Below, one piece after another: positions 9,981 through 21,689 of a DNA stretch of 64,000 nt. The DNA is taken from positions 22,903,464-22,967,463 of the forward strand of contig JAKZAP010000007.1 in assembly GCA_023053575.1 (NCBI GenBank). The letters run 5' to 3'. Numbering within the stretch: the stretch's first letter is position 1; each line of letters begins with the position of its first letter. Position numbers and translations under genes: made by a program. This DNA is from Branchinecta lynchi (Eukaryota > Arthropoda > Branchiopoda > Anostraca > Branchinectidae). The notes under the pieces are model-generated. The model ran no database searches. It saw only the letters and a program-made list of their open reading frames with translations, and was not told the DNA's origin.

Positions 9981-10584
9981 AATGGCTTGATGTGTGAATC
10001 AGAGCAAAATAACACTATAGGAACTAACGCCAAGCCTTGACAAAATTTACACACACTCGAATAGCAGCGATACTAGCACCAATAGCGATAGAGAACGTCC
10101 CTACTGCAACTCATTCAGTCGTCACCAGCGCTGGCTCCGATAATTTCACATTCTAGACATAGCAAAAAAATGATACAGCCACCATGGTTCCCTTGGTGTG
10201 TGCAAGCTGCACCTTTGCTTTACTAGAAATGTATAAACCCGCAAGTTTGTCTCGCTTTAAATGCCGCAAGCGTGGGCGGCGCTACCGAGTATGGCCCGTT
10301 CGAAAAGCATGGAAAGATTACGTCATGGCTCTACTCCCTAGTGTTATTTTGCTCTGGTGTGAATGCTTGTTGCAATGGTGTCAGAAGTATTATGGAAGTG
10401 AACACTGGCTAGTTGCAGAGGAGCTGCTTAAGAGAAGTCGTAGTGAATGTATCTAGGTTTGCAGGGAAGGAGAATGTATTTTTGTTATATAATGATGCCT
10501 ATTTTTTCAAGTCTACAATGGTAGCTTTCAGGTAACTAGTCAGTTCAAGATACGTGCATTCCTGCTTCGTACGGCATTAGGTTG
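9981..10584. other. Intergenic stretch without recognised features
   Basis: A 90-codon frame at 10184-10456 has no family signature, and no splice partners were found. Left uncalled. Confidence 0.4.
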
Positions 10585-10625
10585 CCAACTCGGCAACCTC
10601 CTTCGTACGGAGGTTGCCGAGTTGG
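10585..10625. repeat. Perfect 17-bp hairpin
   Basis: Arms CCAACTCGGCAACCTCC and its exact complement are separated by a 7-base loop (TTCGTAC). The loop region ttcgtacgg also occurs about 35 bases upstream. Confidence 0.8.
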
Positions 10626-10786
10626 AAAGCGGTTGTTCAGAAATGTTGGTCCTCCTCCCCCTTCCTCCCTTGTACATGCCAGCTATTGCAGTTTAACCAA
10701 TGTTTTTTTCTTTTATTCGTCTATATGTTAAAGGTTTTGTATTTTAACGAGAGTAAATAAAAAATGAAAAAAGGAAAGGAAACTAT

Positions 10787-11203
10787 AGGCAAATTCTCGC
10801 CGTTCCCCGAGGACCCCTCGCGGAATCGAAAGGAACGGTGAGAATAGAAGGAGTCACTCCACGCGGACTCCTCGTACAGAAAACAATGAGAACACGGGGA
10901 ATGCTTCCAGAACGGATTTTGTTCGAAAAACAATATGCAGCTGACGAAATTATTCTGGATCCACTTTATTTTTTATTTATATTTTTATTCTGATTGTTTT
11001 TTATTAATTTTATATTGCACCAAGACCAGCAAAAATTGATTCCCCTCTAAATCTGACCGGGAGTCGTTTTTGATGATCGTGACGATAACCGGAGCATTCC
11101 CCTTCCCTGGGGACTCGCGAGAATACGGGAGTGAGTCCTCGGGTCAAACAGAAACGCGAGGACTCCTCAAGTAGAGTCCTCCGGGAACGACGAGAACACG
11201 CCT
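10787..11203. mobile_element. MITE family F7, copy 1 (TSD TAT)
   Basis: Ends AGGCAAATTCTCGCCG / GACGAGAACACGCCT, flanked by TAT on both sides. Interior words attctcgcc, ccccgaggac and gcgagaatacg form nested inverted repeats. Other copies are at 26347-26742 and 46215-46615. Confidence 0.8.
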
Positions 11204-11299
11204 TATGTAAGAAAACTAGGCAAATATTTAGTGTATGGTGAGTAAAATAGGTCTAAAACATAAAGCTGAGTAGCCTACTGTGCTGGATAGGGAGGTCAA

Positions 11300-12240
11300 G
11301 GAGAGGCTCAGGAACTTTTTTTCGAACATGCCGTTGTTTTTTCACGCGAAATTATAGATTTTCTAATTCGCGCTTCTCGACTCTATGCGTCCGTCACGCC
11401 TCCGACGCGGTGGCTACACGCAAAATATTTGACGTTGCAAAACAGATAAGTCAGCTACATTTTATTAGAGCTATATTTCGGCCCTTCTTGGCAAGGGTCC
11501 TCTTCAGGATAAAAAAAATATCTGAAAAAGAAAGAGCTGCAGTGTAAAAGAAGTCCAAAACAGAAGGTAGGCCTGATGGTCTATAACCGTGTCGTCCAAG
11601 ACGAAAACATTACTTTGAATCTTGTCATACTCTTAAAGCAGCGCTCTCACTAGAAATGATCTTTTCACGGTGAAAGGCCGAGAAATAGCGATTTCCGAAA
11701 ATACCGTTACTTGCCACGCGAAATTAGCGATTCTTTGTTAGCGCTTGTCGACTCTATCCAGCCTTCCTGCTCTCCGACGTGGCGCCTGGACGCATAATAT
11801 TTGAATGCTGAATGCGCATTGGTTAAAAAGTGGGTAAAAGCAAAATACAATAAATTCGAAAACAGAAGGTAGATCTCAATGTCTACCACGTCTTCCAAAA
11901 TGAATTACATATACTGAAGCTTTTCACGTTCTAATATGTGAAAGAGTTGTCGGCGGACCTTGAAGCTGTCTGTGAAGTTTGCGTTGCGTGGTGACTGTCA
12001 ACACTCGGCTAGACCGAAATACCACTAAAACGTCGTAGGGACAAATCGAAACAATGGCGGAAGGCAGGATTTCAGAAGTTTGTAATCTCACAAGAGCCAA
12101 GGATAACAGAAAAGGCATAACGCAAGATGGGTCCTTTATGTGTGAAAGAATTTTCAGCGGCATCGAAGTTTTCGGCAAAGTTTGCGTTGCTTGACGGGTA
12201 AAACTCGGGCAGGCCGAAAAAGAAAGAATGATGTGTCATA
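11300..12240. repeat. Dispersed repeat F8, two diverged copies
   Basis: Segments around 11325-11415 and 11655-11830 share acgcgaaatta, gattttc/gattctt, gttagcgc and tcgactctat...ccttc...ctccgacg. The same family occurs at 28026-28455 and 50030-50300. A second part (aaagttgtcggcgaacc..., 11940-12200) also recurs near 50245. Confidence 0.6.
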
Positions 12241-12489
12241 TAAACTTGGACGAACGAACACTACTTTATTTTCATTATTCGCTACAAAGTCTGGATACTA
12301 ACTAAACTCAAAAATACAAGTTAATTAATAAGTCCGTCCTAAAGCACGGACTTATTTACATTTTATGTATTTAACAAATTCCCGAATCTACTGAATATTT
12401 ACATTGACCATTACTAAACTTGAACCTACAACCATCATTACAGACCTAATCCAAATATTTTGCTTACCTTCTTTTACTGATCTCAAGCC

Positions 12490-13400
12490 ACCGGTTTATT
12501 TATTTATTCATTTATTTCCCTCAGAACTGAGGAGAACAAAATAATGCATAAAAAAGATCTATGCCTAAACCATCTGGTCCATTCATTAACACATAAATAC
12601 TATAAAAAATACACACGATTTCGACAACTAAGTTACAATTATGTACACACTATTTTATTCACTTGTTAAAAAATGGGTACATGTTGTGGGTTTGGAGGGC
12701 TACCAAAGCTTTTTTTTTTATAAAAGTTGGTAATCTTTTTCCTCAAAATTAGAACTGGGTCTTTTACTTTAAAATTGGAAACCAACTGCGAATTACTGAA
12801 AGGAATGGGGAACCCAAGGAGAAATTTGGAAAATTTGAAATATGAAATTTTAATAGCAGATATGTCGCAAATTCTCTACGATTGTTGCAGCAAAAAGAAC
12901 ATGAGGCAAAGCAACAACGGTGAACAATGACCCGAGGATGTCTTTCCTGTATCGCCCACGAAAACGAATTAAGAGGCCAAATGCCTTGCGAATTCTTTCT
13001 TGTATATGATTGACAATTATAGACTGAGAAACCTTAGCTGATGATGCATGTATGATCCCTAAGTACGTCACTATATCACATGCTGAAAAAATAATCCCAT
13101 TACCGCAATCACGACATTCATTTCCTTCCACGGTGCTATTTACAACAAAAAAAACTGGCATTTACCAGCACTAACGGAAAGACCCTTTGCTGACAGAGAA
13201 GTTGCAAGACGGTTAAAATTCTCAGCCAACGCAGCTTTTGATTTACTCAGTAAATTATGTCGTCGGCAGGTAAGAAACATCTCGAAGAGCCGAAATCAGG
13301 GATATTCCGATTGATTGGAGACACTCTGCTAGGCTAATATTAAATATATAAGGAGATAAAATACCACCTTGTCTCACCCCTCTGCCCACTGGCAAATAAG
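12490..13400 (-). mobile_element. Degraded LINE reverse transcriptase
   Basis: On the - strand broken frames read PVGRGVRQGGILSPYIFN, then LPADDII (a decayed YADD box), then IVTYLGIIHASSAKVSQS and FTVVALPHVLFAATIVE. These are the RT palm, catalytic and thumb motifs in the correct order, with frameshifts. The element ends in a 3' sequence with an (AAAT)n tail at about 12497-12520. The 3' part is shared with 54527-54688 and 56400-57060. Confidence 0.85.
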
Positions 13401-13439
13401 AAGAAAAGAGAAACTTGATTGCTGGGTTGCTGCAGGGTT

Positions 13440-14140
13440 GCTGTTAGGGAATAGGGACATTCATAACTTTCGATCGGGTGATCGTATCACAATGAAACTT
13501 AATATCTGGAAAGATCTCCTGTCTCAAATATTTCAAGTCCGGACCGGATCCGATGGATCTGGGGGGTGAGGGGGTACGAGGGGGGAACCGGAAATTGTTT
13601 GAAACTCTCAGAGTGGAGCGATCGGGATGAAACTTGGTGGTAAGACAAGCACAAGCTCTAGATACATCACTGACAGAACTGGACCGGATTCGGACACTTC
13701 GGGGGGAGTTGGAGGGGGGTTCCGGAATTCCGGCGGTCAGTGGTTAATGTACTTCCAGGTGGGCTAGGACGATAAAACTTGACAGGCAATAAGGGAACCG
13801 ACCAAACTAACTTGAAAAAAAATCCCTTTCCCGATCAGACCATCGTGGGGGGAGGGGATGTTGGCGGAATCCGGAAAATAGGCACATTCGTAACTGGGTG
13901 ATCGGATCACAGTGAAACTTAATATCTGTAAAGATCTCCTGTCTCAAATGCCTCATTTCAAGTCCGGACCGGATCCGATGAATCTGGGGGGTGGGGGGTA
14001 CGAGGGGGGAACAGGAAATTGTGTAGCAATCAGGGTTCATGGACCTCTCCAGTACAGGAAGTTCAGTATGCGGCTGAGTGAATAAACGCAAGTGGAATTG
14101 TTGCAGGCCTTGGACACGCACCTGGAGTAACCACTGTCAG
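13440..14140. repeat. Long low-copy repeat, 'gatgaaacttggt' family
   Basis: Two tandem parts share atcggatcacaatgaaactt, tctggaaagatctcctgtctc and aagtccggaccggatccgat. G-rich blocks (ggggggtgagggggta) separate them. Related arrays lie at 32165-33180, 38310-38960, 40255-41330 and 47770-48330. Confidence 0.65.
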
Positions 14141-14265
14141 TCGTTGGCTTGGTTGCTTGCCACCAGTATTTTTGCCAGGTCGTGTCGCTTGTGTATTTCT
14201 TACATCTTAAGGTCAGGTCAGATCTATACTTCGGTTTAATCTATTTTGACCAAAACAGAAAAATA

Positions 14266-14344
14266 CGTCCCAGCTTTGACGCCAAGGAGCCAAAATTCGT
14301 GACGTCATGTGTAGTAACTACGGTAAGTATGGTGGAACACGCTC
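14266..14344. repeat. Solo end of MITE family F1
   Basis: Only the right part remains: cgtgacgtcatgtgtagtaac ... ggtggaacacgctc. It lies about 100 bp upstream of the proposed gene 2 promoter. Confidence 0.65.
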
Positions 14345-14444
14345 TAGGTGTGTTCGATCAAAGATGAACAAATAAGCTGTCTTTTCAGTAAAACTTTAAT
14401 GGAGGAAGAAGATCATAGATTAATCATGCCAGTGAAAGTATTCA

Positions 14445-14452
14445 TATAAAAA
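14445..14452 (+). promoter_or_regulatory. Candidate TATA box of gene 2
   Basis: TATAAAAA lies about 180 bp before the proposed start codon. A start site near 14,475 would give a leader of about 150 nt. No other core element is clear. Confidence 0.35.
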
Positions 14453-14625
14453 TCCAGCTGTCAGGCCTAATCACATCGTTCATAGGTGTTTATTCACAGT
14501 TTCATTCAGCGGCGTCTGCTCTTATCTGTTGCCTCTTATCAGTGGACTAGTCACTAGAGTGTTTAGTTATTTTCTCGCTAAGTAAGAGAATCTTCTTTTT
14601 TGTGTTCAAGAAAGGAAAAGGATAT

Positions 14626-14674
14626 ATGTCCGACTACGGTGGCTCCATCGCCAGTGAGCGGGGGCAATGGCAAG
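14626..14674 (+). CDS. EPS8: Gene 2 exon 1: start codon exon
   Basis: ATG followed by 15 codons (MSDYGGSIASERGQWQ) and one base, donor CAAG|GTATTG. Chosen because it is the only upstream candidate I found that ends in phase 1, as exon 2 requires. The joined sequence reads GQWQGDVTGEYSLFFVEH. Vertebrate EPS8 has a longer N-terminus, about 60 residues before the PTB core. The context before ATG (gatat) is not a strong initiation context, so a longer or different first exon is possible. Confidence 0.55.
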
Positions 14675-15101
14675 GTATTGTGGAAATGTATATCCTAACT
14701 TTTGGAACTCCACTTTCGAAACTTTTCTACATAACTATAGAAAAGGCGCTACCGTCAGTGGTAGGCCGCAAGTTGTAGGCCCCTGTAGAGGCCACGAGGC
14801 AGTCGAAAGAAATTAGTAACCTGTAGTCTCAGCCCATTGCCAGGCCTTATGTCGCTCATTGCCAGGATTTTGGTGGGGCCATAAAGAGTTAATGATGTTT
14901 TTATTTTTTTTTGAATAAACTGAACTAAACTTAGCACTTTTATTTTTATTTTTAACCGTCTGATTGTTTTGATAAAGAAATTAAATATACTATACTAACC
15001 ACTACAGTTATTACGAATTTGTATTTTTATAAACTAATCCGTATATCCGAATCCATGGCAGCGATCAAGTCTCGTCTAGATATGGAGTGGGAGCACTGAA
15101 A

Positions 15102-15458
15102 CGAGGGGCTGCCCAGTCTCCGCCACTTGGTGTACACCATGTTGCGCCACCCATCCGCCACGCGCGCCACCCATCCGCCACGCGCGCCACCCATCCGCCA
15201 CGCGCGCCACTCATCCGCCAACCATCCGGCACGCGCACCAGTCATCTGCCATTCGCGCCACTCATCTGCCACGTGCACCACTCATCCGCCAACCATCCGG
15301 CACGCGCACCACTCATCCGCCATTCGCGCCAGTCATCCGCGACGCGCGCCACCCACCTGCCTCTTGCTAGAAAAATAGCTATTTTCTGCCACGCGCGCCA
15401 CCCTTCCGCCACGCGCGCCACCTGGTGTACACCGATTTTGAGAGTGGGCAGCCCCTCG
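15102..15458. mobile_element. hAT-type nonautonomous element carrying a minisatellite
   Basis: Ends CGAGGGGCTGCCCAGTCTC / GAGAGTGGGCAGCCCCTCG, flanked by an exact 8-bp duplication CACTGAAA (15094-15101, 15459-15466). Just inside lie inverted ggtgtacacc motifs. The interior is an array of about 15 units built on catccgccacgcgcgccac. The 8-bp duplication and end form fit the hAT superfamily. Confidence 0.9.
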
Positions 15459-15515
15459 CACTGAAAGCAAAACAAATAACATTCAGACGGGGGCGTCCCG
15501 AGCCTTTCTTCATTA

Positions 15516-15538
15516 GGGGGGGGGGGGGGGGGGGGGGG
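15516..15538 (+). repeat. 23-base G run
   Basis: Longest of at least eight G runs of 12 or more on this strand. A 28-base T run follows at 15643-15670. Confidence 0.9.
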
Positions 15539-16029
15539 TCAAAATTGATCAAATCGGTACCTAATTTTTACGGTACATAATTAGTATGTAGAAAGTCAAG
15601 TGTAAAAAGAAAATTTGGCGCATTTTCACGCTCTTCCACTTCTTTTTTTTTTTTTTTTTTTTTTTTTTTTGGTTGACCGAAACTTCCACTAGCTTTCTGT
15701 CTTTGAGAGACGTTCTCTATGCTTTCATCAAACTGCATCGCAAACTTTCTCGTTGGCTCAGTTCGCAACCTGAATGACAATACCACTTGCAATGTCTTCA
15801 ATTCTTCTTGAAACAATATTGTTTGGCAGAGGAAGAGATTTTACGGAAGTAGGCCAGCCCTTTTGGAATCAACATAAGTTCACTGACTTTCACTAGGGCT
15901 TGTAATCAAAGCGTCACGCATAGGTTGACCACACCCCTCCCCCAAAAAAGGTTGGCCAGACGATTAAAAAGAAAAGAGTCTGCGCGAAGCGCCGCCATTT
16001 TTCGTAAAAGCAGTTATTTAAAAAAAAAA

Positions 16030-16990
16030 AAACAAGACCAAAGGTGTCGATGGGATCCCAAAAATCTAAGATTTGATCCAGACAATTCGGTCTTGTCTTC
16101 GCCAAGCTAATCATCAGAGAAAACCGAGTTCAGATATTCTATCTACCTATCTATACCTCTATAAGCCAAATCTATTTTGACGATATTGACCGAAACTTCC
16201 TGCTTTACTACTGCCAAATTTGCGGTTTCGCCCAAATTCCGAGTGAACTACTAGTCCAGCAAAAAAAGAAATAAAATAAAATAAGATTTTGACTTCAAAA
16301 AAACGCGGGTACAACCGGGTTCCGGACTAATTATATGTCCGGGTAAAAAATCATCATTATATACAGACTCATCGTCTCTTCTTACCCCTAAATATATCAT
16401 CTAATCAACTTCAGATAAAGCTTTTACTTTTAACATATTTTCCGGTTTTGGCCGGATTACAGGCGAACTAGTTGTCCGGCGAGCAAATGGTTTTCCCCAT
16501 CGGGTTCAGCATGTCTTCTTACCCATAAATCAAACATTTAATCAACTTCAAATGAAACTGTTACTTTTAACCAACTTTCCGGTTTTGGCTGGATTCCGGA
16601 CAAACTGCTTGTCCGGCGCCAAAATGATTTTCACCGTCATGCTCAGCATGTCTTCTTACCCCTAAATCAAACATTTAATCAACTTCGAATGAAACTTTTA
16701 CTTTTAACCAATTTTCCTGTTTTTGTCGGATTCCGGACGAACTACTTGTCCGGCGAGAAAATGATTGTCACCATTGTGCTCAGCATGTCTTCTTACCCCA
16801 TAATCGACTATCACATTAGCTGTTTAAAAATATTTTGTTTGTCCCTTAAATTGAACCCCCTCCCCCACCCCCAAATATAGGGCTACAAAGCCCATCTAGG
16901 AACTCGACCTTACCCTTGACCCAAACAATCCTCATACCAAGTTTCAATAAAATATCTCATTCCCTTCGAGAGTTATCGTGAAATCAATTT
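16030..16990 (+). repeat. ~137-bp composite element (copy 2)
   Basis: The head at 16030 has aagaccaaaggtgtcgatgg and gatcccaaaaatc. Units start near 16400, 16542 and 16679. The tail (cccctcccccacccccaaatat) is cut after gagagttatcgtg by another element. Confidence 0.75.
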
Positions 16991-17065
16991 CGGTTCCTTC
17001 GCGTACCCCTTGCAAGGGTATCGCGTACCCCTTGGGGTACGCGTACCACCGGTTGGGAACCACTG
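16990..17065. repeat. Terminal piece of a hAT-like repeat
   Basis: Ends cggttgggaaccactg, after nested gcgtacccc words. The sequence cagtggttcccaacc is a widespread end motif of hAT-type nonautonomous elements in animals. Only this end is present. Confidence 0.55.
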
Positions 17066-17349
17066 CAATAGAAGACCATCCAACCAGAAAACCAACAATA
17101 ACCGGAGCATAACAGATCCATCATTGACCTCTGGTTGACCTTATTCGTTCCAAAGTGCGAATTAGGTTAATCAAGGTGATCGCTTCCTTTCTGGAAGTCC
17201 AATCGCGTTCTCGCGCATTCTATTTTGATAGCAGTAAATAGTGTTCAAGTTGGCCGCTGGATGAGACGTCCGTCACTGCCGTACATTACGCGTCCATGGT
17301 GAGCACCAACATAGATTGTGAAAGCTTGACTGTCCAAAGTCAGTATCAC

Positions 17350-17610
17350 CAAGAACAAATAATCAGATAGAACCTATGTCTCCCTATCTCTGTACTATGA
17401 CCATGCAGAGTCGAGTGTTTCCCCGTACCTTTTCCGAGTACGCCTCCTGCATTTCTTTCTCTGCGATGAGCAACGACGATGACGGAAGTTGTGTAGACGG
17501 GTAAAAAGCTACAGTAAATACCTCTAGGTACGCTCAATTTTGTCGAGGTATTCATAGTCGCTGCATGGTACCAAAGACAGTGGTTCTATTTGATTATTTG
17601 CTTTTGGCAT
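17350..17610. mobile_element. MITE, ACAAATAATCAGATAG family, short copy
   Basis: The left end aagaacaaataatcagatag and the inverted right end ctatttgattatttgctt enclose a 260-bp interior. The interior is shared with 22266-22675, including aaaaagctacagtaaatacc. Confidence 0.7.
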
Positions 17611-17782
17611 CACTTTGCATCGTCGACGCGGAGCCCCAAAAAATTGGTTCCTGTAGTCCGGTTGCCTACTTTGCCGATTTGGTAACCCAGGACTGGATGT
17701 CATGGAATGTCCTTAAAGTTTAACTGAAAAGCCAGCTTGCATTTAGATCTTGGATTTGAATTCATTGAATTCTTATGACTAT

Positions 17783-18063
17783 GGTTGCGTTCTCCCAACT
17801 TAACAATTGTTAACAATCTTAACTTTACGTCGGTGCGGAGCTAACTGCAGTTTTAACGATCGTTAAATTTTCCGTTCTACAATTGTTAACTATTTTGTAA
17901 CGATGCACACCGACCATCGTTGCAAAATAGTTAACAATCGTTAAGCTCTGGAACGGAAATTGTAGGTGGGCGGAGCTTCAATTTCGAAATTAGAAACGTG
18001 GAACGCAAAAAGTTAACGATTGTTAACAATTTGTTAACAATCATTAAGTGGCGGAACGCAACC
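17783..18063. mobile_element. MITE family F2, copy 1 (TSD TAT)
   Basis: Ends GGTTGCGTTCTCC / GGCGGAACGCAACC, with TAT on both sides. The interior is dense in TTAACAATTGTTAAC palindromes and has an aagctccgcccac-type core. The second copy is at 28098-28325. Confidence 0.85.
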
Positions 18064-18164
18064 TATGTCTAGGGATTTTTGTTTGTTTCACTGTGCCACC
18101 TTGGGCTCAAGTACTGACGCTCAGAATGTCCACTGTAAGCCCGACGGCTTACCGACGAACCGTC

Positions 18165-18275
18165 CTCATGACAAAACGTCCCCTGGCGAAATGTCCCCGG
18201 CGAAAGTTCCCCGTGACAAAACGTCCCCGTGTCAAAATGTCCCCACGAGAAAAGTCCCCGTGGCGAAACATCCAC
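18165..18275. repeat. Minisatellite, ACAAAACGTCCCC unit
   Basis: Seven or so imperfect units of about 16-18 bp. The complementary array is at 21338-21428 in opposite orientation. Confidence 0.8.
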
Positions 18276-18489
18276 AAGGATAGATTTTTAAGTTCGCCTC
18301 GATCTTCAGGTGCATGATCGAGGTAAAAACAGCTTGAGTCTGTGCATTATAAATGTAGGAACATTCCTTGTTGCCGCATCACCGACTGATTAGACTTTTT
18401 GGCTGATAGCTGATGCGCATTGTATGTTATTTTCTTGTTGTCTTTTGTTCTTTTCTTTTTATTTCTATTTATCTCTTCTACTCCACACT

Positions 18490-18552
18490 CTTATGTTGTA
18501 AAACATTTTGTGGGTTATAAATACACTTACTTACTTACTTACTTACTTATAA
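18490..18552 (+). mobile_element. LINE 3' end with (ACTT)n tail
   Basis: acattttgtgggttataaat followed by six ACTT units. The same pre-tail sequence (tgggttacaaataaat) precedes a (TTA)n tail at 30540-30590, so these are the same family with different tails. Confidence 0.6.
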
Positions 18553-19429
18553 GCAGGAAAGATCGGACATGGAACCAGTTACATCATAAATTTCATTTAA
18601 AATATATAGTGTAATATGCACAGGCTGACTGATCAGTTTCAGGTAGTTCGAAGCTGGATTGACAATCAGAGGAGCACCAGTATGCTCGTCAGAGAAAGGG
18701 GAAGCCTGCTGTGACTCAAAGAGAGTCAAACAAGCAGAATGCAAAAATTAGCGTAGTGCCGTTATGGTGGATAGTGAGGAAACGAGAGCGGATTGAACGA
18801 TTAGGGAGGTTGAGAAGCACGGTAATCAAGGGAAGACGGATTTGATCCTTTAATAAAATCAGATTCAGATATATCGCAGAATCTAATTTCCAATCAAATA
18901 TGCAACAAAGGCGAGATCAACTAGATCGAAGTTGCCTGGATAACGTGAAGTATTGCGGCAACCTTTGCTCGGCTTCGCCTACTAAAGTGTTGCGAAAGCA
19001 ACACCTTGGCTTTGTTTCTTCGCTATCGGTTAAATGCTAAAGTTGTCACGTATTTTACAAAAGCGGTATGCTCCAAGAAAAACACAATCGGCTATCACAT
19101 GACCAGAGGCTATTCCTCAGCGTTGAAAAACAACAACAAATGAAAATCAGAAGAAGGAACTAACTTGAATTTGCAGCCACTTGAACTTTATCCTTGTCAA
19201 TCGTAGACATCGTGACGAATGAAAACTCGAAGCTCTCCGTGACATTTCAGGATCAAAATACGATAGATGGCAGTGTCAGTTATTGTGGAAATAACTCATT
19301 GTTTTACATTATCATTAGCACCCGTTGCGTAAACACCTAATTCCAGGTTACAGTGATAGACGATGGAGATTTGAGACTTCTTGCCCTCAGATTTATACAG
19401 ATCGAATAAAATGTGCACGAGATTGCAGA

Positions 19430-19690
19430 AGTGTTTAGCCCCTCGTGAACCCCATCTAGCAACCGATTATTACTTACAAGTCCCTCTCCCCGTGATAGAC
19501 ATCAAATACACTCGAAACAAATAATAGGTACACCAACTTGTAAAAGTTGCAAACCCTTCGTCACGAAGATACCGGTTACTTACAGGTCCCCTAAACGTCT
19601 TTCTATGGAATCAAACTGTTCTTACCGCCAAATGCACCGGAAACAAAGAATAGGTACACCAACTAGCAAAAGTTACAAACCCCTTAAAGG
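19430..19690. repeat. ~124-bp tandem repeat, two units
   Basis: taataggtacaccaacttgt at about 19525 recurs as gaataggtacaccaactagc at about 19647. Flanking aaacccctt and ttacttacaggtcc words recur too. Confidence 0.7.
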
Positions 19691-20362
19691 CGAAGATGAT
19701 TATGGTCTGACAGCCCATTGTTGCTTGCAAGTCCTCGTAAATGTGTCACAATCGGGATTGGCCTATTTTTTGTTTCAGTGTGTACCCTACTACTAGAGTT
19801 GTCAACCCCTCGATACTTTTAAAATGTTGTTTCTCATGAAGGAATTTGTGTACCAAAAAACGATAGCATATACTTTGATCAGCTCATCAAGAGCTATCGA
19901 TTGCGTTGAAAAATATAATCTATCTGCATCAGTTCAAAATTTGACTTTTTTGCTGTAGGCAAACTTTCTAATACCACCACTTGAAAAGGAGCAAAGGGAG
20001 CAAACTTTCTAATTTCTTTAGCATTGAGAGAACTTTTACAGTTGAAGCAAAAATGGAATGATGAACTTGGCTGAAATCACGAACAGAAATGGGTAGAAAC
20101 AGTAGATAGCGCACTTTCGGACCCGTGGGAAAATGACACTTTTTTTTTTCTCCGAATTTTTCTATTCATTACTCAAAGAAGACATATTGGCTGTGGGGCC
20201 GGGCAAGTGCCTCACATGTTTAGCACTTATAGATGTTAGTCCATCTTCAGTTTGAAGCTAGTGCCTGCCTGCTAGAGGAGCTTTACACTTCGAAAGCAGA
20301 AACATAGTTTGACAAATGAAAGCTTGGCTGCACAACTCATAGTCTTCTCTGACACGGGCTAT

Positions 20363-20640
20363 TCAATTCCTGGCCGGGTAGATCTTCCACGATGTCGGAT
20401 CCGTATTTTGACTGCATTTACCTTCGGGCTTCATTGTACACTTTTCCTGCGGATGAATGAAGAGTGGATGCCGCCTTTCTCTTGATCCGGCCATACATAT
20501 CTTGCACCATGTCAGACGACGGATCAGGCATATAATTATGTTGAACTGTTCCCCTAGAATGCTCCATCCTCCAAACCCTCTGCACTTTCGGTCTGAGCAC
20601 ACCCAGTAGGACAAAGTGAAACCACAAAGTGATTTTAGTG
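20363..20640 (-). mobile_element. Possible FLYWCH/MULE transposon remnant
   Basis: On the - strand, YWVCSDRKCRGFG in one frame is followed in another by QHNYMPDPSSDMVQ and DMYGRIKRKA. This resembles a FLYWCH zinc finger (W.C...C then HxH.P) followed by the helix seen in MULE-type transposase N-termini. It is frameshifted and short; a chance match is possible. Confidence 0.4.
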
Positions 20641-20689
20641 AAAGAGACTAGTGAAGATTGCTTAGTGCTTGCACAAAAAAAAAAGAATC

Positions 20690-20880
20690 ATCAATCTTTC
20701 TCGTAAGGCATGCAACATAAATACAAGCGCATAGAGGTACCATGGAAATTCCACTATTTGAAAACCGATTACTCGTGAATACCAGAACGACGAACTAACG
20801 CATTTTTAGCGGGTCTTCGAGCCAATTTAAGTGAATAATTGATGGGTAACTAGATTGCCTTTTCGGTTCGTCTTACTCTG
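20690..20880. repeat. Dispersed repeat F9, copy 1
   Basis: Shares cgcatagaggtacca, cgaactaacgcattttt and gggtaactagattg with 21690-21855, 43040-43250 and 47515-47770. Confidence 0.65.
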
Positions 20881-21337
20881 TTGCAACAAATTTGCTAATG
20901 TAGGCAAGTATACAAGATCCACCCCGTAAGTCCAAACCTAAAATACTAGACCCTAGTATGCAAAGCATCAGCGTCATTGGAGAATCCAGTGCAGATATCC
21001 CTATTTTATCTCTGGGCCAAGAATCCCCCAAAAATGTGCGATATCTCATTAGCCGGCCAAGCCCCGTCCCTTCTGAGACAAGCTAAACAAATCTTAGTTT
21101 GCTTACCTTCATAAAACAAATTCATAGGTGGATTCGAATTATAGGGCTTTGCTTGTTGAGTTGGTAACAGCCTGTAGCTCATTTTGTAGCAGTTGTCAAG
21201 TCTTTAGTAAACCTTGAATTGCTCGGGATAATATTTATATATCCAGGCGACTTTAATCCCTTATTCCCATGCCGCGTTCTTAAATCAATCAGCTTTGAAA
21301 AAATGCCGGTCTGATGTAAATCTACAGCCGGGAGCCA

Positions 21338-21428
21338 GGGGACGTTTTGATTGGGGACGTTTTGTCATGGGGACGTTTTGTAACGGGGACGTTTTGTAAC
21401 GGGGACGTTTCACCAGGGGACATTTCGA
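21338..21428. repeat. Minisatellite, GGGGACGTTTTGT unit
   Basis: Five to six units of about 18 bp, complementary to 18165-18275. Followed by cgcccttgggcagtgcgtc and an (ATTC)n run at 21457-21483. Confidence 0.8.
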
Positions 21429-21689
21429 CTTACGCCCTTGGGCAGTGCGTCATAAATTCATTCATTCATTCATTCATTCATTGGGGTTGTTCTGTCGACA
21501 ACCCGGCCCGACAGACAAAGGTCATCTAGATGCGGAGAATTTGCATTTAAATAAAACCGTGCTTTCCAATGGCTAACGAAATGAAGCTCGGGAATTTTCA
21601 ATTCAAGACTGTAAGGTCATTTTGAAGAAAGCTGTGACCCGAAAATGATCTACTTTGGGGCTATCGTTTCGCCGTTGCAGTTGTTAAAC

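Noticed and set aside
15027..15475. Several open frames of 77-125 codons on both strands
   Set aside because: They translate the GC-rich minisatellite of the hAT-type element, which is open in many frames.
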